Source of the DNA: an uncultured Alphaproteobacteria bacterium | GTDB lineage: Bacteria; Pseudomonadota; Alphaproteobacteria; UBA7985; CAJQQZ01 | Assembly: GCA_905480575.1 (NCBI GenBank) | Contig: CAJQQZ010000013.1 | Span: 1 to 48,713, forward strand | Direction: 5' to 3' | Length of the DNA stretch: 48,713 nt | Shown here: positions 39,030 through 46,294 of the stretch, in pieces | How positions within the stretch are numbered: position 1 is the stretch's first letter | Layout: every line of letters begins with the position of its first letter | Notes under the pieces: model-generated | The model's input: the letters and a program-made list of their open reading frames with translations, nothing else | Database searches by the model: none | What the model was told of the DNA's origin: nothing | Translations under genes and position numbers: made by a program

Positions 39030-39067
39030 ATACCCGTTTGTGTTAGCGCGCAAGCGGGTATTTTCTT
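39030..39067 (+). terminator. rho-independent terminator of the TRAP operon
   Basis: ATACCCGTTTG (39030-39040) pairs with CAAGCGGGTAT (39051-39061) in an 11-bp stem with one G-U pair and a 10-base loop, followed by TTTTCTT. It lies 29 bases after the dctM stop. Confidence 0.88.
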
Positions 39068-39168
39068 CGGGGAGAAACAACAATCGATCTTCAGCAGATT
39101 CTTAATGGGTCACAAGCGATGATAAAACACCAGACATGTAGTTGAAACAAAACTCAGGAGTACAAACC

Positions 39169-39534
39169 ATGACACCAACATCTTTCCGCCTGCTCCCAAA
39201 CGGCCACCCGACTGAAGGCATGGGGCCTTCTGACATGACAGCCGCCGAATGCTTCACGAGCGATAACAAGACCGAAACCAATCACACGTTCTTCCAAACT
39301 GAAGATGAATCGATCCTAACGGGTGTTTGGGAATGTGCGCCCTGCTTAGAAGAAATCGAGGCTTATCCAGTTCATGAAATGATGACCATCATTTCCGGAG
39401 TGTTAACAGTCACGAACGGCGATGGTAGCGCTGAAACCTACACCGCCGGTGACAGCTTCTACATAGCTAAAGGCGCCAAGGTGACATGGCATATCAAAGA
39501 AACCCTGCGGAAATTCTACATGATTGCGGCTTAA
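39169..39534 (+). CDS. cupin-domain protein
   Basis: A 121-residue single-cupin protein similar in pattern to cupin_3 proteins (ureidoglycine-aminohydrolase-like). EAYPVHEMMTIISGVLTVTN is cupin motif 1 and AGDSFYIAKGAKVTWHI motif 2. The metal ligands are less obvious than in classical cupins, with one His-Glu pair (HE) in motif 1. AGGAG sits 8 bases before the ATG at 39169. It is preceded by the TRAP terminator, so it is its own unit. Enzymatic role unknown. Confidence 0.82.
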   Translation: MTPTSFRLLPNGHPTEGMGPSDMTAAECFTSDNKTETNHTFFQTEDESILTGVWECAPCLEEIEAYPVHEMMTIISGVLTVTNGDGSAETYTAGDSFYIAKGAKVTWHIKETLRKFYMIAA

Positions 39535-39557
39535 GGAGCAAAAAATCGTGTTCTTCT

Positions 39558-39571
39558 GTGACTTAAGTCAC
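39558..39571. promoter_or_regulatory. 14-bp perfect palindrome upstream of the SH3-VHL gene
   Basis: GTGACTTAAGTCAC is its own reverse complement and lies 24 bases after the cupin stop and about 100 bases before the SH3-VHL start. A dimeric regulator could bind it. No matching regulator is identified in the window. Confidence 0.4.
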
Positions 39572-39670
39572 TTTCAATTCTGAGGTTCTTGTTAGGTTTA
39601 GTTCAAACACAAAACTCTCAAGAGCTCGGCAGCGCAACAACGAAGACGGGCAGAAGAAAGGATAGACACC

Positions 39671-40324
39671 ATGCGGTACATCACATTGATAGTGGCCTTC
39701 TTTGCAATCACAGCCGCTGCACAAGCGCAGAGTTTTGAAGCAGGCTCCTGGGGCGGCAAGGTGCGTTCCGGTCCTGGCATGCATTACAAGAAAGTGGCTA
39801 GTCTTCGTAACGGCGACCCTATTAAGGTTTTGAAGCGAACCAACGAATACATGAACGGCTATCCTTGGTATCGCATTTCTTTCCGTGGTGGTCGTAAAGG
39901 TTACCAGTGGGGCGGCATCATGTGTGCCTACGACCATCCCATTGATGGACTGCACCAAACCTGCGACATTGACCGTCGCCACAACGCATCAGGCAACGGT
40001 GGCAACACAAATCCCAACACCAGCGGCGAATGGGGCTGTGAATGGGACGGCAAACTGAATTCGGTGAATTCAAACCAACCAATTCGTATCAAAATCAGGA
40101 ACAAATCTGGTGAATACAGGGCCGTGTTCTGGATTAACTATCAGGGCCAACCTGTTCATTACTTTGACCTAGAACCTTGGGAAACCCGCACTCAAGACAC
40201 CTATGCAGGCCATCCATGGATGTTCACTGATGGCCCTGGAAACTGCATTGAACTGCATAACCCAGATCATAGAACTAGGAAGATTACACTAAGACGCAAA
40301 AGCCCCGGCTTCGGACCTGAATAA
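39671..40324 (+). CDS. secreted SH3 - von Hippel-Lindau beta-domain fusion protein
   Basis: A 217-residue exported protein. A signal peptide (cleavage AQA-QS, residue 20) is followed by a bacterial SH3 domain (about 22-88: GGKVRSGPGMHYKKVASL...WYRISF). A Gly/Asn-rich linker follows, then a VHL beta domain (about 122-200). In the VHL part Asn144, Trp154, Tyr164, Thr177, His181 and Trp183 align with human pVHL Asn78, Trp88, Tyr98, Ser111, His115 and Trp117 at exactly the same spacing; Trp88, Tyr98, Ser111, His115 and Trp117 line the hydroxyproline pocket in the human protein. SH3 domains of this type often bind cell-wall or matrix material. The ligand here is unknown. Confidence 0.85.
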   Translation: MRYITLIVAFFAITAAAQAQSFEAGSWGGKVRSGPGMHYKKVASLRNGDPIKVLKRTNEYMNGYPWYRISFRGGRKGYQWGGIMCAYDHPIDGLHQTCDIDRRHNASGNGGNTNPNTSGEWGCEWDGKLNSVNSNQPIRIKIRNKSGEYRAVFWINYQGQPVHYFDLEPWETRTQDTYAGHPWMFTDGPGNCIELHNPDHRTRKITLRRKSPGFGPE

Positions 40325-40375
40325 GCTCGGTTAGACGCCCTTAAAGAACCACAGCATACCTTGATTGAAGTGTAA

Positions 40376-40417
40376 GCAGTTGTCGTTTCCTTGGAGCACC
40401 AAGAAAACAACAACTGC
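40376..40417. terminator. long imperfect hairpin between convergent genes
   Basis: Arms GCAGTTGT...CTTGG and CCAAG...ACAACTGC form a 19-position stem with two mismatches and an AGCA loop. It lies between the convergent SH3-VHL and hydrolase genes. No strong T-run follows on either side, so it may be a bidirectional terminator without a U-tract or an mRNA-end protector. Confidence 0.5.
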
Positions 40418-40445
40418 AAAAGCATCAGAGGTTTGCGTGAATATT

Positions 40446-41162
40446 TTATAAGGTTGCTAAAACTTCCTCAATGAACTGATCCAGAACCAGCTTGGTTTCC
40501 ACCGGCTTTTCCAGAATAGCGTAATGACCAGCCCCTGCTATTGAACAAAACCTACTATTTGCCATTTTTGACGACAAGTCAGATAAATAAGCAGAGCCAG
40601 GGTGGGTATCTGAAGATCCAGAAATGAGAACTGCAGGTTTTGCCCAACTCATCGCAACTGCCTGTCTATCCACACGTGTATGAAATGCATTAACGCCGTT
40701 GACCTGATCGCTTACGGCGATGTTTGACGCAATTTTATGGGCATTTTTGATGATCTCGTCGCTGGTCATATCATCAAACAAAGGTCGCCAGTAACGTGTC
40801 CAGGCTGTATCAAACCCTTGTTCCAGCAGCACTCGAACTGCTGATTTCCTGAATTCATGGTTTGGAGTGCAACTTGCTTTCGAGCCAATGAGACCAAGTC
40901 CGATCACTCTGTCAGGAGCTAAGTTTGCTATTTCTAATGCACATGAACCACCAATCGAGGAACCGACAACAATCAACCGTTCTTCTGATACACAACGAAG
41001 GGCTTCTTTGGCCCAGTCCGTCAATTGATCACCACATTGATAGAGCGTAGGTGCATAGGTCGCACCCGGCAAAAGATCCATGAAGCCGGACCAAATGGAA
41101 CCATCAAAAGGCAAAGGATGAAGGAGTATCAGTCCGATTTTCTGCAGTCGTTTATCGCTCAC
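40446..41162 (-). CDS. alpha/beta hydrolase
   Basis: A 238-residue alpha/beta hydrolase. LLHPLPFDGSIW is the oxyanion part, VVGSSIGGSCALE the nucleophile elbow (GxSxG with Ser), and AGAGHYAILEKP carries the catalytic His. The acid is probably the Asp in SGSSDTHPG. I place the start at a GTG whose G is shared with the stop of the upstream ureohydrolase gene (TAGTG); a TTG six codons earlier is possible. Substrate unknown; tight coupling to the ureohydrolase suggests a shared pathway. Confidence 0.85.
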   Translation of the reverse strand: MSDKRLQKIGLILLHPLPFDGSIWSGFMDLLPGATYAPTLYQCGDQLTDWAKEALRCVSEERLIVVGSSIGGSCALEIANLAPDRVIGLGLIGSKASCTPNHEFRKSAVRVLLEQGFDTAWTRYWRPLFDDMTSDEIIKNAHKIASNIAVSDQVNGVNAFHTRVDRQAVAMSWAKPAVLISGSSDTHPGSAYLSDLSSKMANSRFCSIAGAGHYAILEKPVETKLVLDQFIEEVLATL

Positions 41163-42130
41163 TAACCTCTTGCCAAACAACCGATGACATTGGCCACAAT
41201 CCGAGCAGCAGTCAGTGTTGCCGTTCCATTTGTATCGCGCTCAGGGACAAACTCAATCATATCAAACCCTACAAGATTGGCTTTCTGGACAACGGCCGCA
41301 ACCAAATCAATGGCTTGGTAATAGCTCAAGCCACCGGGTGTCGGTGCCATAACCGCTGGCATGATCCCGGCGTCTAGTGCATCGCAGTCGAAAGTGATCA
41401 TACAATTAGCACCGGCGGGGACATGCTGCATAACTGCCCCCAGACCGTCTGCGTGAAGCTTTCGCGCGGTGATAATCTCTGCCCCCCAAGCCCGTGCGAT
41501 TTCCACTTCCTCACGTCGCGCAGATCCCAGCCCTCGCATGCCGACCTGAATGATCCGTTCTACATGATCCATTTCCGAGGCGCGACGCATGGTGCTGGAA
41601 TAACCCAGCGGTTCTCCTCTGCGCTCATCACGCCAGTCGATATGAGCATCGACCTGGATAAGAGTCAGAGGCCCTTTCGGAGCCAGCGCCTCAATGAAAG
41701 GAATGGGGACTGAGTCATCCCCACCAATCATGATTGGCACGGCATCAGAGGACAAGATCAAAGAAGTCGCCTCTTTGATTTTTGCCCGATTACCAGGCCC
41801 ATCTTCCCAGGTCGTTTTGAGGTTGCCAGCATCCGCGAGCTTGAAACCTTTGTCGCCCATCAACGGACCATCCAAATCGTAATCCCAATGATCCAGCCAC
41901 CGAGCATCGTCTTCTAACGAAACCCGCATGGCATCCGGAGCGGAAGCGAAAGGTTCGTTCGCGATGTTGAGATAAGGCGTCCCATGTAGCGCACCGAATA
42001 GAACTGCGTCCGCCTGCTCTAAGGGCAGCGCGTTTTCGGACCCCATAAACGGGATTTGCGGTGTAACAAACAGGTTCTTCATAATGCTTTCCAAGGCGGT
42101 TCGAATTTGTGGTTCAGTTAATCTGCTCAT
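41162..42130 (-). CDS. agmatinase-family ureohydrolase
   Basis: A 322-residue arginase/agmatinase-family protein. The dimanganese ligands are in DAHIDWRD (DAHxDxxD) and FDCDALDAGIMP (DxD), with APTPGGLSY following. The first ligand motif, usually GGDHS, reads GGDDS (His to Asp), so metal binding or substrate may differ from ordinary agmatinases; guanidino acids or agmatine are possible substrates. The ATG at 42130 gives MSRLTEPQ. It is coupled to a downstream hydrolase. Confidence 0.88.
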   Translation of the reverse strand: MSRLTEPQIRTALESIMKNLFVTPQIPFMGSENALPLEQADAVLFGALHGTPYLNIANEPFASAPDAMRVSLEDDARWLDHWDYDLDGPLMGDKGFKLADAGNLKTTWEDGPGNRAKIKEATSLILSSDAVPIMIGGDDSVPIPFIEALAPKGPLTLIQVDAHIDWRDERRGEPLGYSSTMRRASEMDHVERIIQVGMRGLGSARREEVEIARAWGAEIITARKLHADGLGAVMQHVPAGANCMITFDCDALDAGIMPAVMAPTPGGLSYYQAIDLVAAVVQKANLVGFDMIEFVPERDTNGTATLTAARIVANVIGCLARG

Positions 42131-42295
42131 GTCATGTATGTCGAGAAAAATAGCGCCTAATGAACGAACCTATCAAATTGGGTAGGTTTATTGTTTCAGT
42201 TTTGCCTTACACTTCTTTGATCATTGAAGGTTCTTCTGCGGTTGTCCAACCCCGAGGGAAGCTCCAATCAAACTGACATGAAGAGGAGGATCAGC

Positions 42296-42769
42296 ATGTC
42301 AACACCCGCACCTATCGACCAAGACCGCCAGCCCTTTGTTGAAATTTCTGAGGAGGTTGCTGCCAGCTTAGACTTGATGAACCAGGTAACGCACCAGCAC
42401 ATGCTCGGCTCAATAGAACTGGTCGCTGAAATCGTTAAACTGATTGAGGCCGCTGGAAACTCTAAATCCGGAGCTCAAGCCGCTGCAGCAAAAGTCGATC
42501 AACTTGCAAACAATGGTGACGCCAGTGAGGCAGAACAGCTCGTCGAAACAACCTCTAGCAAACTGGCTGAAACCGCGAAAGCTTCTCCCAATCAAACCCC
42601 TCCACCAGATGTAATCTTGGGACAAGTCGCAGGCCACGCCATTGGGATAGCCTCTGAAAACACGATCAGAACCCAAGATCAGATCAATATCTTGACACTA
42701 GCAGCCGTTAATGAAGGCATCAGCTTGCTCTATCAACCGGCAGCTGGTGATGGAAAAGGTGGGAAGTAA
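42296..42769 (+). CDS. possible RebB-like protein
   Basis: A 157-residue soluble protein with an excellent AGAGGAGG ribosome site before the ATG at 42296. It is mostly helical and rich in Ala, Gln and Asn. The C-terminal part (AIGIASENTIRTQDQIN, then ILTLAAVNEGISLLYQ) resembles the RebB killing-trait family, whose proteins show an EN...QQ...I..AA...G...LY pattern and take part in R-body formation in some bacteria. Only one copy is present and no RebA/RebC gene is near, whereas R-body loci usually hold several. The family call is therefore tentative. Confidence 0.5.
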   Translation: MSTPAPIDQDRQPFVEISEEVAASLDLMNQVTHQHMLGSIELVAEIVKLIEAAGNSKSGAQAAAAKVDQLANNGDASEAEQLVETTSSKLAETAKASPNQTPPPDVILGQVAGHAIGIASENTIRTQDQINILTLAAVNEGISLLYQPAAGDGKGGK

Positions 42770-42907
42770 GAAACTAACTGTCCAAAACACAAACTATCCA
42801 TTTCAATCCCGATCAAGATTTTGCGCAACAAAGCCCTTTAACCCGGTCACAAACAAGCTAGAGTGGCTGGGCTAGGAAGTTCGGCAGAATTCGAGGGAAG
42901 GATTATC

Positions 42908-43285
42908 ATGTCTAAGGCCCAATGTTGCTGTGGGAAATTAAGACTAGAGATTGATGGTGATCCAACAATCAATGTCGTTTGCCACTGTGCCGACTGTCAA
43001 AGGTGGTCTGGCTCCGCTTTTGGCTGGTCGATGTATTTCGAAGAAACCAGCGTCCACGCTTCCGGCAACAAAAGCGAGTATTTGCCCGGCAACGGTCAGA
43101 AACGATATTTCTGCCCTAGCTGCGGTTCAACTTTGTTCTGGTTCTCACCGGATTTCGCGGGATTGATTGGCGTCGCGGTTGGTTCTCTGTTTGGCGAGCG
43201 ACGGCCAACGCCTATGGCATCCTATTCTGAAAATAGCGTCTGTGATTGGGTGAACATACCGACAGATTGGGAACACCATGACTAA
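42908..43285 (+). CDS. GFA-family (CENP-V/GFA) zinc protein
   Basis: A 125-residue member of the glutathione-dependent formaldehyde-activating (GFA) fold family. Cysteines in QCCCGK (6-8), VCHCADC (25, 27, 30) and FCPSCGS (69, 72) supply the two zinc sites. AAGG stands 8 bases before the ATG at 42908. Most family members have no proven activity; S-(hydroxymethyl)glutathione synthesis is the named one. The gene is single, between the RebB-like and GH64-like genes. Confidence 0.9.
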   Translation: MSKAQCCCGKLRLEIDGDPTINVVCHCADCQRWSGSAFGWSMYFEETSVHASGNKSEYLPGNGQKRYFCPSCGSTLFWFSPDFAGLIGVAVGSLFGERRPTPMASYSENSVCDWVNIPTDWEHHD

Positions 43286-43346
43286 AGACAACGAGCCATC
43301 GACGTATGAAGCCAATAATCGCAAGTAATCGTAAGGAACGAATACA

Positions 43347-44801
43347 ATGACCTTGAATTTGATATTCGACAATCAAACGGGCCTCCCTGACGAGCAAGTG
43401 TACATTACGTTCCAGGACGCACCGAATACTTTGGAAGCGACGTATGGGCCTGCCGATACGAAGGTCAACCGTGGCGGTACAACAGCCAAACCAGATTTGA
43501 TGACTGAGTCAGTGAGCCTCAAAGACATTGGTGCCAGTGGGCTATCAATCACCAATGCTGAAGGGCCGGTTGGCTTTGTTTCCTACGAGGCTATCCAAAG
43601 AGATCAACATTTCATAATGGACGCCGATCTCTCTGGCAACGAACAGCCGAGTTTCATTGGCAGCGGTGGCGCGAACTATAACAAGGCTTTTCAGCCTTTT
43701 GAGATCACTGCCAAAAAAGGGGAAACGGCAGGGCAAGGCAATCTGACCAACATCAACTACTTCTGTGCCCCGATCAGCCTGCAAAGTTACAACGGTGGTG
43801 TTCATGGCAGCCCCTTGCAGAACAAAGGGTATTACAACGGCACAGCGACGGGCACGGCAAAACTCAACAGGCAACTTGCCGCTCTCGTCAAGGGACCCCA
43901 TTCTGGATTGGCAACGGTTACAAACTCCGGGAAGACTTTACGCTACATCGGCCCTTCTTCTTATGGCGCTGGGACGAACCCTTACCCCAATTTCGATGCC
44001 TACTTGCAGTCTTTGCACACGAACTCTGTTACGACAGTGATCCAAAACGCCAACGCCTTCAACACGATGAAGGACCCTGCAGCAGGCAACATCAACTACG
44101 AATATGGGTTGGATTTCACCGCGACAGTTGCAGCAGACAACACCATTACGCTGAAGGGTGATATCACAACAACTATCCGACCACACGGTGGTGCAGCCAA
44201 GGCAGGAACCACTTACAAAGGGGCTGTGTTAACCTTGTCACCAAAGACGGGCCCCGACACATCGTCTGATATCTTCAACAACACAATCTACGGCCAAGCC
44301 GACCCCAAGGGGATGGGCAAAGGCTCAACCACGTGCAACTCCGTGTGGGACCAGTTGCTCACCGATATGCATGCCGCCAAGTTGTTTTTGAATAAAATCC
44401 CAGGCTCAACAAAACAGAAGGACACAACCTATACAACCACTCAGAGCCTTGCTGTTGGTGAAGTGACCACCGGATTGTTGGGTGGCTTCCTAGGCAGTGA
44501 CACCGTCTACGCCGGTGGTAAAGGTGACTATGCACAATACAACGGCAAAGCCTACAAAGACATCCCTAGTGCGGCCTGGTGGAACAGCGACACGATTCCG
44601 TCGCCCGCGACGCTACAACCGAGCAATGCTTTCTACAGCGCTTACTCGGACATAATATTCGATGCCACGGACAATCAAGTCTACTCTATCCCCTTCAGTG
44701 ATCGCTTCGGCGATGGACCGTTGATGCAGACACAGCTCTATGACAACAAGGTGGTTGATACTTGGGTCGTGACACTAGGCAAACCGTTGTTCTTGCTATG
44801 A
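43347..44801 (+). CDS. GH64/thaumatin-like beta-1,3-glucanase-related protein
   Basis: A 484-residue protein without a recognisable signal peptide. Its segments follow the order of glycoside hydrolase 64 beta-1,3-glucanases: an N-terminal beta part (VYITFQDAP), LTNINYFCAPISLQSY in place of the conserved domain-core strand, LRYIGPSSY...FDAYLQSL, DIFNNTIYG and a late VYSIPFSDRFGD. The resemblance is by pattern only, and I cannot place the catalytic Glu and Asp with confidence. Absence of a signal peptide argues for an intracellular or non-classically exported role. The translation looks intact and unusually rich in Asn, Thr and Gly. Confidence 0.62.
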   Translation: MTLNLIFDNQTGLPDEQVYITFQDAPNTLEATYGPADTKVNRGGTTAKPDLMTESVSLKDIGASGLSITNAEGPVGFVSYEAIQRDQHFIMDADLSGNEQPSFIGSGGANYNKAFQPFEITAKKGETAGQGNLTNINYFCAPISLQSYNGGVHGSPLQNKGYYNGTATGTAKLNRQLAALVKGPHSGLATVTNSGKTLRYIGPSSYGAGTNPYPNFDAYLQSLHTNSVTTVIQNANAFNTMKDPAAGNINYEYGLDFTATVAADNTITLKGDITTTIRPHGGAAKAGTTYKGAVLTLSPKTGPDTSSDIFNNTIYGQADPKGMGKGSTTCNSVWDQLLTDMHAAKLFLNKIPGSTKQKDTTYTTTQSLAVGEVTTGLLGGFLGSDTVYAGGKGDYAQYNGKAYKDIPSAAWWNSDTIPSPATLQPSNAFYSAYSDIIFDATDNQVYSIPFSDRFGDGPLMQTQLYDNKVVDTWVVTLGKPLFLL

Positions 44802-44862
44802 CAGCTGGATAGCGCACCACCGAAAATGCTGTTAGTTTGCCCGGCAATATAGGAGGTCTGTT

Positions 44863-45612
44863 GTGTTGTCTGCTTCAACATCTAACAAGGGAAAAGCGCT
44901 GGTCACTGGCGCCACCAGCGGTATTGGCAAAGCCGTATCGTTGGCTTTGGCTGATAAGGGTTATTCCGTCACCGCCTTGGGCCGCAATGAGCAGGCACTG
45001 GAGGAATTAGGTGGCATAAAAAACATCCGCCCTTTTGCTCTTGACCTGTCTGATAGCAGCGCCCTCGAAGCCGCTTTGGCTTCTGAACCAATAGACGTTC
45101 TCGTCAACAACGCGGGCATCATGCCGCCCAATATCAAATTCAGCGATATGGAACAAGCAGACATCGACTGCACAATTGAAGTCAACTTGAGCGCTGCCTT
45201 GCGGGTCACAAGACTAGTTCTGCCTGGCATGATTGAGCGAAAATCGGGCCACCTCTTTTTCACAGGCTCAACAGCTGGCCAAGCCCCCTTCCCCAACATG
45301 GCGGTCTACGGCGCCTCCAAAGCCGCCATCTCCAGTTTCGCCGCCGCGCTGAGGTGTGACTTGTCAGGCTCTAACGTTCGAGTAACCGAGATCGTTGCTG
45401 GCCGGGTGGAAACTGCTTTGTACCGCGATGCCTTGGACGAAGATGACCGCGAACGGATGTACTCGACCTTTGATGCTGTCCAGCCTGAGAACGTCGCCGA
45501 GATGCTGCTAACCGTCCTGCAAATGCCTGCCCACGTCGACGTCACAAGGTTCGATATTTTGCCGACTGCGCAATACGTCGGTGGCGGTGGGTTTGCGGGG
45601 AAGACGGGATAA
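44863..45612 (+). CDS. short-chain dehydrogenase/reductase
   Basis: A 249-residue classical SDR. TGATSGIG is the NADP(H)/NAD(H) loop, NNAG the structural motif, and the catalytic Ser (FFTGSTAG), Tyr and Lys (YGASK) are present. It resembles the YdfG/serine-3-dehydrogenase-like group in size and the IVAGRVETALYRD tail, but the substrate is unknown. A perfect AGGAGG at 44851-44856 precedes a GTG start. Five bases separate it from the next gene. Confidence 0.92.
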   Translation: MLSASTSNKGKALVTGATSGIGKAVSLALADKGYSVTALGRNEQALEELGGIKNIRPFALDLSDSSALEAALASEPIDVLVNNAGIMPPNIKFSDMEQADIDCTIEVNLSAALRVTRLVLPGMIERKSGHLFFTGSTAGQAPFPNMAVYGASKAAISSFAAALRCDLSGSNVRVTEIVAGRVETALYRDALDEDDRERMYSTFDAVQPENVAEMLLTVLQMPAHVDVTRFDILPTAQYVGGGGFAGKTG

Positions 45613-45617
45613 TAACA

Positions 45618-46088
45618 ATGCCAGACAGACAACTACCAACTAAAGCGACTGAAGACGACTTCCGGAAAGCAGACAGGTTGTGGGGACGAATGACATTCGA
45701 AGTCAACTTGCTAACAACACGCATGAATTGGCTGGTTTCAAGCCAGGCTTTCTTGTTCGCTGCCTACTTTCTAGCGTTAGACAGAATTTCTAACGGCGTT
45801 CAATCGATTGAGGCTTTGATTTTTGCTGTTCCAATCATAGGGCTCATGATTTGCCTCGTGACGGCGATGTATGTGAAAGCAGCGAACGTAATCGTAAGTG
45901 CCTGCCGAGATGAGTTGTTTGAGCTAAAAACCAAGTACCCTGATCAGCTAAAGGACGAGGTAGATGACAACGTCGCAGCAGTTGGCAGTCGCCTCCGCGC
46001 TCAGCTGGCTTCGAAGGTTCTTGTTCTAATGTTTGCTCTGTTTTGGGTGGTGGCGTTCTTGTTGCTCGTTAGTCAGAAAGGTTCTTGA
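45618..46088 (+). CDS. three-helix membrane protein of unknown function
   Basis: A 156-residue protein with predicted helices at about 38-55, 66-86 and 133-151 and a charged amphipathic stretch between the second and third (88-130) that could form a cytoplasmic coiled coil. It starts 5 bases after the SDR stop, so it may be in that operon. No family motif is recognised. The STAND-type ATPase gene follows 206 bases later on the same strand; small membrane proteins next to such ATPases can be effectors, but nothing here proves this. Confidence 0.72.
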   Translation: MPDRQLPTKATEDDFRKADRLWGRMTFEVNLLTTRMNWLVSSQAFLFAAYFLALDRISNGVQSIEALIFAVPIIGLMICLVTAMYVKAANVIVSACRDELFELKTKYPDQLKDEVDDNVAAVGSRLRAQLASKVLVLMFALFWVVAFLLLVSQKGS

Positions 46089-46294
46089 GTAGCTTCATTT
46101 CTGCTGCGGGCTCCCATATTAGAGCAAAGGACGTGAAGGGTTTTGGCGGCAGTGGGTTAGCTCGCCATGAGGACAGCAACACTTGAAAGCCTCAGAATTT
46201 TCCGTCTTGATTTAAGGCTCGGTTTTACTTGTACTTGTATTTCGCAATTCTTCGCACTAGCTATTACTTATAAGAATAAGGGGAAGGCGGAGCC

